From NCBI GenBank assembly GCA_022606425.2, contig JAHDVF020000501.1, positions 124,001 through 188,000 of the forward strand: a stretch of DNA of 64,000 nucleotides. The letters run 5' to 3'. Shown one piece after another: positions 54,356 through 64,000 of the stretch; position 1 is the stretch's first letter; each line of letters begins with the position of its first letter. A program made the position numbers and the translations under genes. The DNA comes from Lepidostoma basale (lineage: Eukaryota > Arthropoda > Insecta > Trichoptera > Lepidostomatidae). The notes below the pieces were generated by a model. That model ran no database searches, was not told the DNA's origin, and worked only from the letters and a program-made list of their open reading frames with translations.

Positions 54356-54800
54356 ATATAATAATATATGGAAGTGAAGCACGGAACTGGCGAAAGAAGG
54401 ATAAAAGTAAACGCAGTAGGAATGAGATCTCTTAGACAAATGTGTGGTAAAACGATGTATAGAATTTCAAATACAAACATTCGAATGATAGTGTTATGAA
54501 CAAAATAATAAAGGTTTATTAAGATGGTTCCGACACATGGATAAAATAAATGAAGGAAGTAAATTATGATAAAGAAAGTATATGTGTACGACGTAAACGG
54601 AACAAGAAATAGAAGAAGGAAAAATTAATCAAATATTAAATGTCAGCCACGTGAAGAGTCGGAGAAATCGACGTAAGTGAGTGAAACGATCTATGAATGT
54701 TGAGGAAGCGAGTATATCAAGAAAAAACAGTGATGCAGTAAATTTTTTCTGCCTACCCCTTCGGCGAGACGTCCTGATGGTTAGTTAGTTAATTAATATT
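54356..54800 (+). mobile_element. TTAG-tailed LINE, decayed copy
   Basis: ATATGGAAGTGAAGCACGGA to GATGGTTAGTTAGTTAAT with many indels. Confidence 0.82.
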
Positions 54801-54814
54801 ATTGAGATATTTTT

Positions 54815-54912
54815 ACAAACAATAGAAGTATGTCAAGAAATAACGTAAGCAGCAGTCTATTTTTCTGCCTACCCCTTCGGAGAGACGGTGTATTGGTTAG
54901 TTAGCTAGTTAG
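54815..54912 (+). mobile_element. TTAG-tailed LINE, second 3' end in tandem
   Basis: AGAAGTATGTCAAGAAATAA to TTGGTTAGTTAGCTAGTTAG: only the last ~95 bp, directly after the previous copy. Confidence 0.75.
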
Positions 54913-55375
54913 TTTACTATAATCTTGAGATTTTTTTTATGACGATTTGTGAGAAGCAAAATTCGTTTAAAAGCAAAAAAATGTTTTGTCTAGCAGTAAC
55001 ATCGAAATGTTCAATGTGCCACTGTTGACATTGGCCCCTATTAGGGCGAATTATCTGCGCCCTTCACGTCAAGGGACCCAAGCGCGGAGCACAAAGAGAG
55101 AAAAGGCGCGCAAACAAACAATTTCGGCGGTGAAAATTTGACACTTCGGTCCATAGTAGACTCCTGAAGCATGACGGACGGCCTAGCGGCATGGGGCCAA
55201 TACTAAAGGTAATAATAAAAAAAAACTCTTCCACTTGAGGTCTAGTGTGTGCTTTTCATCTATAAAAGGCCATTTGGATAAGTAGGTACTGTAGTACTTT
55301 TGTAAATAGGTACCTACGTATTATGATTTTTTCGTACACAAAAATCTACAAGAAAAAAAAACTAAAAAAAAAAAA
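54913..55375. other. Unassigned; GC-richer 55010-55200
   Basis: No ORF or repeat recognised. Confidence 0.4.
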
Positions 55376-56095
55376 CTTACTAACTAACTAACCATCACGC
55401 CGTCTCTATGAAGGGATAGGCAGAAATAATGGACCATCACAACATTTCTCTCGCTCCTCAACGATATCTCTGACTCTTCACGCGGCCGACATTCAATATT
55501 TGATTTATTTGATCGTGCCACGTTTTCCTCGGTCTTCCTCTATTTCTAGTTCCATTTACATCGTTAACAAATGTACTTTTTCTACCATTCTTTCTTCATT
55601 CATTCTTTTCATGTGTCCAAATCATCTTAATGATCCTTTCATTATTTTGTTCATAACACCATCATTCGCACCGCATTCACTTCTTATATTTTTATTCAAC
55701 ACTCTATCATACACATAGTATTCACATATTCGTCTAAGAGATCTCATTTATACTGCATTTATTCTACTTTCTATTATTATTATTATTTTTTCTTGTATAC
55801 AACAGGTCGTTTGAACCCAATTACTGTATACAATTTATTTTAGCTATTATATTGAATATCATGACATATGATAGGTAGCCAATCTATCGCCATTTTAATG
55901 TCACATGAATTCTACACCAGACCAAAGACAGTGTGACAATGACACTGCCATTGGGACCTACAGTATAGAAGTCAGAGCTCTTATCCACTCTGCCACGAAG
56001 GTCGTTCATCCTTCTTTTGCTAGTTCTATGCTTCGCTTCCATACATAAGGGTCAGTACAAGAACACCATTGTGCACTGCCATTTTAGCTTTTTTT
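55376..56095 (-). mobile_element. TTAG-tailed LINE, split by SINE-1
   Basis: Left part CTAACTAACTAACCATCACG to ATTTATTCTACTTTC (about 55785); right part CATCCTTCTTTTGCTAGTTC to AGCTTTTTTTTGG. The two parts are contiguous in other copies. Confidence 0.85.
55796..56007 (-). mobile_element. SINE-1 inserted in a TTAG-tailed LINE
   Basis: Leftward: ACCTTCGTGGCAGAGTGGAT, a damaged B-box region (part deleted), CAGTGTCATTGTCACACTG, body and the 3' hairpin ATACAGTAATTGGGTTCAAA / CGACCTGTTGTATAC. Confidence 0.85.
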
Positions 56096-56696
56096 TGGAT
56101 AGGTTAGCTGTTGTATAAAAACAAATAAATAAATGTTAAACATATTATAGTTTAAAAAATAATCATAACACACGTTTTCTGCGTATAATTGAATAAATCT
56201 TAAAATTTGTTTCTTAATTTACAACAGAAAAAAAGCTTTAAAGACCAGCGCCGACAGAGTTGGCAAAAAAATCAAAAGGACCTGTCAACTTTGCCGTCAA
56301 GTCCGGGCGGGAAGGGTGACAGTTGACACTTGACGGATGGCCGCCCTGTATCCGTGTCAAGCCTGCTGTGACTGTTCGGGATTTCATTATGTTATGAGTC
56401 TGTTCGTAAATTGTCAACTTTCGATAACGTAAAATTCACTAAATTCAAGTACCTACCTGCTTCATATGTTTTTTTACAAAGATAATTTAATACGCACTGT
56501 TGATATAGATATTATAACACTTTAAGAAACTGATTATTTTCTTTACAAATAATCAATATAGAAAATTTTACTTTTTAAGTTCTTTTCTTTTTATTTTTTT
56601 TTAGTTTAGATCGGTCGGTATATAATTAATGTCATCAATAACAAAATGAAGTTTTACCAAGAATTTCTTCTCTATTATTATTACGGAGTAACGGAG
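56096..56696. other. Unassigned; GC-richer 56230-56400
   Basis: No gene or repeat recognised. Confidence 0.4.
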
Positions 56697-56697
56697 T

Positions 56698-56958
56698 ACT
56701 AAGTAGAATAAATGCAGTAGAAATGAGATCTCTTAGACGAATGTATGGATACTCTGTGTACGATAGAGTGTCGAATGAAAATATAATAAGTGAATGCGGT
56801 GTGAATGATGGTGTTATGAATCATTAAGATCATGATCATTAAGATGGTTTGGACATATGGAAAGAATGAATGAAGAAAGAAAGGTAAAAAAATTATATGT
56901 TAACGATGTAAATGAAACCAGAAATAGAGGAAGACCGAGAAAAACGTGGCACGTAAAA
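56698..56958 (+). mobile_element. TTAG-tailed LINE, internal fragment
   Basis: AGTAGAATAAATGCAGTAGA to GAAAAACGTGGCACG, broken off without the tail. An unrelated ~185 bp stretch follows before the next copy. Confidence 0.83.
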
Positions 56959-57144
56959 CATGGTATGGGGCAGATGAAGCTTGGGCCAAGTGAAACTGGT
57001 TGGCATCAATTATAATAACCATACAGTGGTTAAATACTAAGTGTTTTATTTTATATCTCAATTTGTTTGAAATATTGTATTATTGGTGAGTTTATATCGT
57101 TTTAATTTAAAATAAAATCGTGATTAAGTTTATCAAAAATATAA

Positions 57145-57462
57145 AGAACATAATGAATGGATCATTAAGATAGTTTGGACACATGCAAAGAATGAATGAA
57201 GAAAGAATGGTAAAAAAGTATATGTTAACGATGTAAATGGATCCAGAAATAGAGGAAGACGGAGGAAAACGTGGCACGATCAAATAAATCAAATATTGAA
57301 TGTCGGCCATGTGAGGAGTCAGGGAAATCGACGTGCGTGCATGAAACGATGTATGAACGTTGAGGAAGCGAAAGAAATATGTCAGGAAAGAAAAGTGTGG
57401 CAGTCCATTCTTTCTGCCTACCCCTTCGGGGAGACGGCGTGATTGTTAGTTAGTTAGTTTGT
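57145..57462 (+). mobile_element. TTAG-tailed LINE, 5'-truncated copy
   Basis: ACATAATGAATGGATCATTA to GATTGTTAGTTAGTTAGTTT; the 3' 300 bp are well preserved. A further stub of the family 3' end lies at 57555-57605. Confidence 0.85.
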
Positions 57463-57607
57463 TTGTTTTTTATTAATTTATTCTTGTAGATTCTTGTGTA
57501 CGAAAAAATCATAATAAGTAGGTACCTACTTACAAAAGTACTAAAGTAAAGTAACAGGAAAGAAAAGTGTGGCAGTCTTGCCTACAAGTCTGCCTACCCC
57601 TTCCTAG

Positions 57608-58424
57608 TCTGTTAAAGAACATATTAAAAGTTGGTTTAAGCATTCAAAATATTTGTTATGTGCTATCCTTTATAAAAAATTAAATATAAAACATTTTTTG
57701 TTCGAGACTCAGGGAAAGCTATATTCTGTTCGCCATGGCGTCGGGTGTTTTCGATTCGGTTATCGGGTGGTCCTATCGTAATTTCATTGATCGCTTAGGC
57801 CGGCAGCCCCAATCAAATTGCTCAACACGTCTATTCATTTAAAAATATATCGCTTTATATGCAAATTAACTCTTGTTCAATGAGTCAATGCTCCACCGGA
57901 TTGATCGAACTTTTAGGTTTATCGATTAAGAAATATCGTAATTGTAGAATGGTTCCCAGACTAAAAAAATCTAATTTATTCGATGAAACGCCGACGAGAA
58001 CGAGTGCTGTTTAACAATATGAAAAGATGATTAATTCCAATTACGATTGCATTATGATCTATTAGAATTACTTTCGTCTTATTAGATGATCGTTAATTGA
58101 ATTTTATTCGACACCTAGCAACTTCAATACACGATGTTACATTATGTACTCAAATGATCATATCGAAATCCAATATTAGCCTTGAGCTAGTGGAACCACC
58201 TATATTTAAATGATATAACGACACATTGAAATATATTATTATATGCATTTTGTTCTATATTCGCCATCGCTTTGTGTTGTGTATATACCTACATTCAGTT
58301 AGTTTTTGTATGTTCACAATCATTTTTTGCACTTCACAAATATGGCTCGGGCAACGCCAATTGATGCATGTTTGTGAAAAATGCAAAAAAAAATAATAAT
58401 AATAACTGACAAATGAGCCATGTT
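57608..58424. other. Unique block, candidate conserved non-coding element at 57715-58170
   Basis: About 450 bp of mixed composition with no repeat match, no coding frame, an octamer-like ATGCAAATTAA (57859) and several ATTA/TAAT sites. Confidence 0.4.
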
Positions 58425-59000
58425 AGGAATAAGCTTAAGAGACGTAGTCAGAAACGATACGGTGAGAAAAAAAAACAGACAGCTGGACAGCTTTCGGAAA
58501 CATGAGTAACATCCTTAAAAAACAGAAAATTCTGATCAACCTGAAACGAAAAGTCTGTGAAGCCTGCGTTCTGCCAGTTGGTACTTATGGTCTTGAAACT
58601 GTTACATTGTCCAAAAAAAGTGCCGAGAAACTAAGAGTGACCCAAAGAGCCATGGAAAGAGCCATGTTAGGAATAAGCCTAAGAGACAGTCAGAAACGAT
58701 ACGGTGAGAAAAAAAAACAAAGGTCACTGACATTATCCACCGGGTAGCGACTCTAAAATGGTAATGGGCAGGTCACGTAGCCAGAAGCTCAGATGAAAAG
58801 TGGACAAGATAACTGCTGAATTGGAGACCGTGGACGCAAAGAGAAGTGCAGAGCGACCGAAACTACGGTGGAAAGACGATCTGAACAGAGATGTCGGAAT
58901 ACCCTGGATGCCGTCTGCACAGGACAGAGTGACATGGAAGCGAATAGAGGAGGCCTTTGTCCAGGAGTGGACGGAAATAGGCTGAGGAAGAAGAAGAAGA
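58425..59000 (+). mobile_element. RTE-like LINE, C-terminal fragment with GAA tail
   Basis: It encodes VCEACVLPVGTYGLETVTLS, KLRVTQRAMERAMLGISLRD, then with a frameshift MDKITAELETVDAKRSAERP and KRIEEAFVQEWTEIG, stop, GAAGAAGAAGAAG. A duplicated piece of the AMLGISLRDSQKRYGEKKK segment also lies upstream at 58418-58480. Confidence 0.85.
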
Positions 59001-59366
59001 ATTGACCATCACGTCGTCTTCCACATTGTTCTGTCCTGACACATTTCCCTCGCTTCCTCTACATTCAGTTACACGTCGATTTCTCCGACTCTTCACGTGA
59101 ATGACATTTCATATTTGATTTGTTTGATCGTTCTATGTTTACCTCAGTATTCCGCTATTTCTAGTTCCGTTTTTCCATCGTAAACATATACTTTTTTTTT
59201 ACCAGTCTTTCTTTATTTATTCTTTCCGTGTGTTCAAACCATCTTAATGATTATTTCATTGTTTTGTTCATAACACTTTCATTCGCACTGCATTCACTAT
59301 CATACACAGATTTTCCACACATTTGTCTAAGAGATCTCATTTTTACAGCATTTATTCTACTTACTA
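59001..59366 (-). mobile_element. TTAG-tailed LINE, decayed copy
   Basis: TTGACCATCACGTCGTCTTC to CAGCATTTATTCTACTTAC, with the tail and 3' stem-loop deleted. Confidence 0.78.
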
Positions 59367-59985
59367 ATAAAAACATAGCACACGTTTCTTAATTTTGTTA
59401 TTGCAAAATTAAATTAAACTTAGCACAATATAATTTTGATGTGGTCTTGATATTTTATTTCAAAGAAAAAACAGGGAACAAACCAAAAAAAAAAACTTTT
59501 TATGTAACTGAAAATTTGGCATCCATTTCGTAATCGGTCATTTAATGTATCTCAAATTACTAACGTGATTTTCCTCAACATTAAAATTAAAGTAAAATGG
59601 GTATTGAAAAATCAGTGAATTAGAATTCAAAGGTATTATGTAAATACACTCAGCACCGATATCATATATTATGATTGATCTTCACTTGTTGAAGAGAATG
59701 ATGAAGTAGGATGCGTCTGACAGTAATCGTCGCCGATTGCTTGTGCACATGACACCCCCGCTGGGCGTCGAAGATAGGGGTAGACCGAGTGACATATGGA
59801 CCATCAATATTCCGATGCGGAAGGGTTGAATTCTGAATATTACGACACTTACAAGTTAGATCAACACTTTACTTAAGATTTTTTTTATGTCTTAATCCTA
59901 AGGATTGGTTTGCTGCAAAGTTAATTATCATCGTTGATGGTTCTTAGAATGCCACTTGGGCTTTTTAATGTTGTAGATTCTTGAT
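59367..59985. other. Unassigned sequence
   Basis: AT-rich, then mixed composition at 59690-59830. No gene or repeat recognised. Confidence 0.4.
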
Positions 59986-59987
59986 GA

Positions 59988-60446
59988 AGCTGGCAAAAGA
60001 AGGATGAAAGTAGAATAAATGCAGTAGAAATGAGATCTCTTAGACGAATGTGCGGATACTCTGTGTATGATAGAGTGTCGAATGAAAATATAATAAGTGA
60101 ATGCGGTGCGAACGTGCGTGTTATGAACAAAAGAATGAAAGGATCATTAAGATGGTTTGGACATATGGGAAGAATGAATGAAGAAAGAATGGTAAAAAAG
60201 TATATGTTATCGATGTAAATGGAACCAGCAATAGAGGAAAATCGCGGAAAACCTGGCACGATCAAATAAATCGAATATTGAATGTCGGCCACGTGAGGAA
60301 TCAGAGAAATCGACGCGCGTGAATGACACGATGTATGAATGATGAGGAATCGAGAGGAATGTGTCAGGAAAGAAAAATGTGGCCATATATTATTTCTGCC
60401 TACCCCTTCGGCGATACGGCGTGATTGTTAGTTAGTTAGTTAGTTG
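59988..60446 (+). mobile_element. TTAG-tailed LINE, 5'-truncated copy
   Basis: CTGGCAAAAGAAGGATGAAA to GATTGTTAGTTAGTTAGTTA. The region MRSLRRMCGYSVYDRVSNEN is intact for about 60 codons, then a frameshift. Confidence 0.86.
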
Positions 60447-60489
60447 TTCCCTATTTGTTTCCTAAATTTGTATTTTATTATATATATAT

Positions 60490-60640
60490 GAAGACTACCC
60501 TGAGTTTATTTTTCTAGACATGTTTCGAAGGATTTACACATTCATCATCGGGAGAACGATATAAACTTAGATAGAAATGGAAGGTGTAAAACCATCGAAA
60601 CATGTCGAGAAAACAAAACTCAAATGTAGAAAAAATATTT
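60490..60640. repeat. FB-B foldback
   Basis: The left arm TTTTTCTAGACATGTTTCGA, AGGATTTACACATTCATCAT; the right arm GGAAGGTGTAAAACCATCGA, AACATGTCGAGAAAA. On the minus strand the left arm reads CGATGATGAATGTGTAAA then TCCTTCGAAACATGTC, a GATGATGA-box version of the core. Confidence 0.8.
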
Positions 60641-60654
60641 TTTTAATTTAAAAA

Positions 60655-60850
60655 AATATATATATTTATTGTTTCTTGAACAATGATGTAAAACTCCATA
60701 TTAAATAAATAATACGAATGAAAACGTCAGTTTTCTAGAAGTTTTATTATATTTTTTGGGAATGACATGTTTCGCCCTTCTAAGGCATTATCAAAACATG
60801 TCATTCCCATTAAATGTAATAAAACTGACGTTTTCATTCGTATTAATTTT
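60655..60850. repeat. FB-A foldback, right inner arm shortened
   Basis: Left outer and inner arms are complete (GTTTCTTGAACAATGATGTA ... TTCGCCCTTCTAAGGCATTA). The right arm resumes at AAAACATGTCATTCCCATTA. Confidence 0.85.
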
Positions 60851-61355
60851 AAAAAAATGTTAAAATATTTCAATTGCAAAAAAAAAAATTAAAAAACTAT
60901 CCATGGGTAGACACTTTTAATTACAAGGAAACACCCACTCAAATAGCAACTACGCAACCAACCTGCAGCTCATAACGTATCATTATAAAACTGTTTATGC
61001 ATACCCGAAGACAATGGCAGTATAACAGTTACATGTTATCAGGTGTCTGGATACATCTGTAGACGGCGTTATTCATGCAAAGATCGTTGAAATATTATGA
61101 AAACATTACATTCGTAATTTTGATTAATTGATTGTGAGGGCATCAACAAATCAGGCGCATCATTCGATTGATTCGTGTTAGGCGGGCCGTGGGGCCGCCG
61201 CGCCCCCTCCAGCGATCTGATGGACCCCCGCTGTCGCGGCGCGGGGCGCGGCCGACCCCCTCGGCCGAGGCGAGTGATATAGAGCGCCAGGTGTATGTTA
61301 CACTGAGAGGTTAGATCGGGAAGGTTCTAATTTAAATATTTAGTTTAGTTTATTA
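60851..61355. other. Unassigned; strongly GC-rich island at 61180-61300
   Basis: The island reads GGCGGGCCGTGGGGCCGCCG... and CGGCGCGGGGCGCGGCCGAC. No coding frame recognised; it could be a promoter-like island or a non-coding exon. Confidence 0.4.
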
Positions 61356-61525
61356 CTTCTTCAACAATGATGTAAAACTCCATATTAAATAATTAATACG
61401 AATGAAAACGTCTGTTACATAGAAATTTTATTATATTTTACTGGAATGACATATTTCGCATTTCAAATCATTAAATAAGCAATCCGAAACACGTAATTTC
61501 CATGAAATATAGCAAAACGTTTTAT
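61356..61525. repeat. FB-A foldback, decayed right half
   Basis: AACAATGATGTAAAACTCCA, AATACGAATGAAAACGTCTG, then TGGAATGACATATTTCGCAT and CCGAAACACGTAATTTCCAT. Confidence 0.7.
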
Positions 61526-61549
61526 TTTCTCTAATAATTCTTTAAATTG

Positions 61550-61705
61550 TAAATACAACACTTGTTTTTCACCACTTGAGTTATTATATATATATTTTAC
61601 ACGACTAGTTTCGGAAGCTACAGACGCTTCCATCTACAGGTTTAAATATAAATTTTTATAACTCAAGTGGTGAAAAACAAGTGTTTTATTTACAATTTAA
61701 TCATG
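61550..61705. repeat. FB-E foldback
   Basis: Perfect outer arms AACACTTGTTTTTCACCACT / AGTGGTGAAAAACAAGTGTT. The centre on the minus strand reads CCTGTAGATGGAAGCG, loop, GCTTCCGAAACTAGTC: box, GGAAGC/GCTTCC hairpin, GAAAC, TAGTC. Confidence 0.8.
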
Positions 61706-61758
61706 TCCTACCACAAAGTGAATGCCGAAACAATAAATAACATAATAATTCTTTAGTT

Positions 61759-62640
61759 TTGGTTAATTGTATGAAACGCAAAATGTATGTTCAATGCGTA
61801 CGTCCGGTACTGACATATGGAGCAGAAACGCTAACCCTCACCAAGTCGACCATAAGGAGGCTCCGTGTAGCACAGAGGAAATACGAAAGAGCCATGCTAC
61901 ACGTAAGACTCTCAGACCGGATAAGAAATACTGAAATACGTAGAAGGTCGGGAGTAACAGATGTCGTCGCAAGGGTAGCGAAGCTTAAATTGGTAGACTA
62001 TAGATGAACCAGAAGGGTGGTAGAGTGGAGACCCCGCGAAGACAAACGAAACCAATTCTTTACAGCTTCGAAGAGATTGGCATCTAATAACCCATTTCTT
62101 CAGATTAATTAGGGGATACTTCGAGAACTCGGCCGTACTGGAGGATGTTGGTCTTTTTGCCCCCGACAGATATCTCCGACAGCGACAGCACAGATTGTTT
62201 TACCTACCGGCCGCCAGAACCAATCTGCCTCTGGTGACACCGGTGGGAAGAGCAATTAGTCTGCTGAACGCGGTCTCCTCGGAGATCGACGTCTTTCATG
62301 TTAGTGAAAGTACGTTCAGGGGGCAAATACTATTGACTTTAGAAAGTATCTTGTCTTCCTAATATCGAACCATCTCTAATGCGTTCCTGGTACTTTGTTG
62401 TATATTTTATAATATTTTACCTGTACTTAATAGATGCCTTAAACATTTTCCTGTTTGTAATGTCTATTGAGTTTATAAACTGATTTGATTTGATTTGAAA
62501 CAGAGGGAGACCCCCCCACACGATGGTCCGATGACCGATGATTGGATGCAAACGGCACAAGATAGGGATACTTGGAGAAGTATGGGGGAGGCCTATGTCC
62601 AGCAGTGGACGACAACGGCTGTCTAAGTAAGTAAGTAAGT
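61759..62640 (+). mobile_element. RTE-like LINE, C-terminal part, split by a FADD LINE variant
   Basis: First part 61759-62052: KMYVQCVRPVLTYGAETLTL, RLRVAQRKYERAMLHVRLSD and RVVEWRPREDKRN. Second part 62497-62640: GRPPTRWSDD-like, then EAYVQQW-like and TAAG repeats. GAAAC at 62048-62052 and 62497-62501 is the likely target duplication of the insertion. Confidence 0.85.
62053..62496 (+). mobile_element. FADD LINE variant with GATTT tail, 3' end
   Basis: It encodes the C-terminus with RQRQHRLFYLPAARTNLPLV and TPVGRAISLLNAVSSEIDVF, then 3' UTR CGTTCCTGGTACTTTGTTGT and a GATTTGATTT tail. Same variant as at 15536 and 42519. Confidence 0.83.
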
Positions 62641-63206
62641 TAGGTTAATTGATGAATAATCGTTAGTGTTACAAAAGACACAGTGTCTTTTGTAACACTG
62701 ACTAAACTCCGGCGGGAGTAAAGCTGGTTGGTTGTAATACATATAAATTTCCAAGTGGATTAATATTGTATGATAGTTTATATTAGTTGTTTATGAATAA
62801 AATGTGCCTTAAGTAAAAAAATAAAAACGTATTCGTATATCCAAGGTCTTGAAAATAATTCCGTATTGCAAAAAATGAGTTCAAATTTTAAAATTGTATT
62901 ACAGTCGATACCAGCTGACGGTGTAATATGGCCGAGGTCGCGAGTGGAGTGTGGCAGTAATATAGGATTTGACATCCCGCGGTTTCCGGCGGAGTTTCCC
63001 GCCGAGAGAGAGGCCTTGTTACGATACTTCGGCGATGATCCTTCTAAATAGGTGTGACTCGACACTTCGCCGGTATGCAGAGACCTCCTAAACCAGACAC
63101 GAGAGAGTGTCACACCTTTAATTAATGGTACTAAAGCAGATAGAAAACTACGAGTGACCCAAAGAGCTATGGAAAACGCCATGTTAGGAAAAATACTATT
63201 TTTTTT
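62641..63206. other. Unassigned sequence
   Basis: 62665-62700 has a small inverted repeat (GTGTTACAAAAGACA / TGTCTTTTGTAACAC). 62880-63060 is a unique, GC-richer stretch. 63121-63195 resembles an RTE-like piece (RKLRVTQRAMENAMLGK). Confidence 0.4.
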
Positions 63207-63710
63207 TTAATTCTGCGTTTATTACCCGTGGCTCTTTCCGACTGAATTCTTGCTAGGTATGCTAAGCTACCAATCATTGGAGAGAAGGAGGAATATCCAC
63301 TTGGGAGTTCATTTCTTTCAGAGCTGATTGGCGGCTTTATACAAAACTCGGATGTCCTGAGGGAAGTAGGTCTACTTGTCCCTGATAATTACCTTCGTCA
63401 AAGACAGCGCAGATTTGTTTTATTTGCCGCGCTGCAGAATCAACCTGCCAATGGTTGTGGCTGTGGGTAGGGCAATATTATTGCTTAATCGGGTCGCCTC
63501 GGAGGTTGACATATTTCGTGATAGTGTGAGTTGCCTCAGGGATGCAATATCATGGTTATGATTCTTTCTAATTCTAAATCTTAATCTTAATGTTTTTATT
63601 ATGCTTCTCTTATAAATTCTTATAATGTGATTGCAAACTATCTGGAATTATGTGTCTGTAATGTCTGTGATTTTTATTAAAATAAATGAAATGATATGAA
63701 ATGAAACGTA
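63207..63710 (+). mobile_element. FADD LINE, 5'-truncated copy
   Basis: Starts at TCTGCGTTTATTACCCGTGG and matches 53270-53771 with few changes, including YLPRCRINLPMVVAVGRAIL and the ATGAAATGA tail. Several single-base indels break the frame. Confidence 0.87.
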
Positions 63711-64000
63711 AATAAAATAAACAATGATTTAATTCATAAAAAAATCGTCATGGTGTTACGGTGTAAGTGCCTCAAGTTTATCGAAAACATGCAGTTTAAG
63801 AGAACTGTGAATGACGGTGTTCATTTGTTCACACCCCGATATACCAATATAATATTTTATTCAAATTCATTGAGAACATGAAGACAAATTGTGAAAGTCA
63901 TGTCATGTACCAAACTTCTACTCTTATCTCGCACTGATGAATAGTCTATGGTCCATTGTGATCTCTGTGCCGGCGTGTCTATTACATGTTTTTTTATTTA
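63711..64000. other. Unassigned sequence with an FB-B outer-arm fragment
   Basis: 63725-63790 (TTTAATTCATAAAAAAATCG ... GCCTCAAGTTTATCG) resembles FB-B ends. The rest shows nothing recognisable. Confidence 0.4.

Noticed and set aside
58502..58747. 81-codon frame as a small host protein
   Set aside because: KLRVTQRAMERAMLGISLRD is a hallmark of RTE-like LINE C-termini.
14636..61525. CRISPR-like array from the repeated palindromes
   Set aside because: Copies are far apart, irregular, in a eukaryotic context, and are whole foldback elements rather than short repeats with unique spacers.

Overview
The window is AT-rich eukaryotic DNA, most likely from a moth or butterfly (Lepidoptera). The basis is one insect-type Sp6-9 class zinc-finger gene set in DNA crowded with LINEs, SINEs and foldback repeats of lepidopteran style, plus a short block of the arthropod telomere unit CCTAA. 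There is no bacterial or viral gene organisation, no CRISPR array and no rRNA or genuine tRNA gene. The species cannot be named from the sequence alone.

The only recognisable host gene is the main coding exon of an Sp8/Sp9-type transcription factor on the minus strand (6351-7586). Its splice acceptor is at 7587-7603, so at least one upstream exon lies to the right, probably beyond many kilobases of intron. Most of 7.6-64 kb may therefore be first-intron or upstream regulatory DNA of this gene. Several GC-richer, non-repetitive islands stand out there and could be regulatory: 8165-8515, 13290-13475, 14220-14440, 18000-18380, 20220-20480, 26030-26380, 37310-37530, 38950-39260, 57715-58170 and 61140-61320. 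The 13.3 kb island carries four Sp-type GC boxes.

The rest is mostly transposons. (1) A LINE family ending in TTAG repeats (here 'TTAG-tailed LINE') has more than 20 mostly 5'-truncated copies on both strands; three have clear target-site duplications. (2) A Pol III SINE ('SINE-2') shares the last ~60 bp of that LINE, including a UUCG-capped stem-loop, and so looks like its non-autonomous partner. (3) A tRNA-headed SINE ('SINE-1') has A and B boxes and a conserved 3' hairpin. (4) RTE-like LINE fragments end in GAA repeats. (5) One uninterrupted L2/CR1-type endonuclease plus reverse-transcriptase ORF lies at 46492-49809, with an orphan 3' end of the same family at 15062-15172. (6) A LINE family with a FADD-type reverse transcriptase ('FADD LINE') occurs in two tail variants. 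(7) There is a Jockey-type fragment and two hAT-like foldbacks that contain Jockey 3' sequence.

The most unusual signal is a set of long inverted-repeat (foldback) elements in at least five sequence families, called FB-A to FB-E here; FB-A alone has about 25 copies. Although their arms are otherwise unrelated, they share one arrangement near the centre: a TGATAA/TGATGA-like box, a short hairpin, GAAAC, then usually ATGTC. This is the order of the hammerhead ribozyme core. Penelope-like elements and retrozymes are known to carry hammerheads, so a ribozyme origin is a testable hypothesis. The copies here deviate from the strict catalytic consensus and are probably decayed.

Nested insertions are common (23.6, 42.5, 52.6-54.3, 55.8 and 61.8-62.6 kb) and give a relative order of activity: FADD LINEs and SINEs landed in older RTE-like and TTAG-tailed LINEs.
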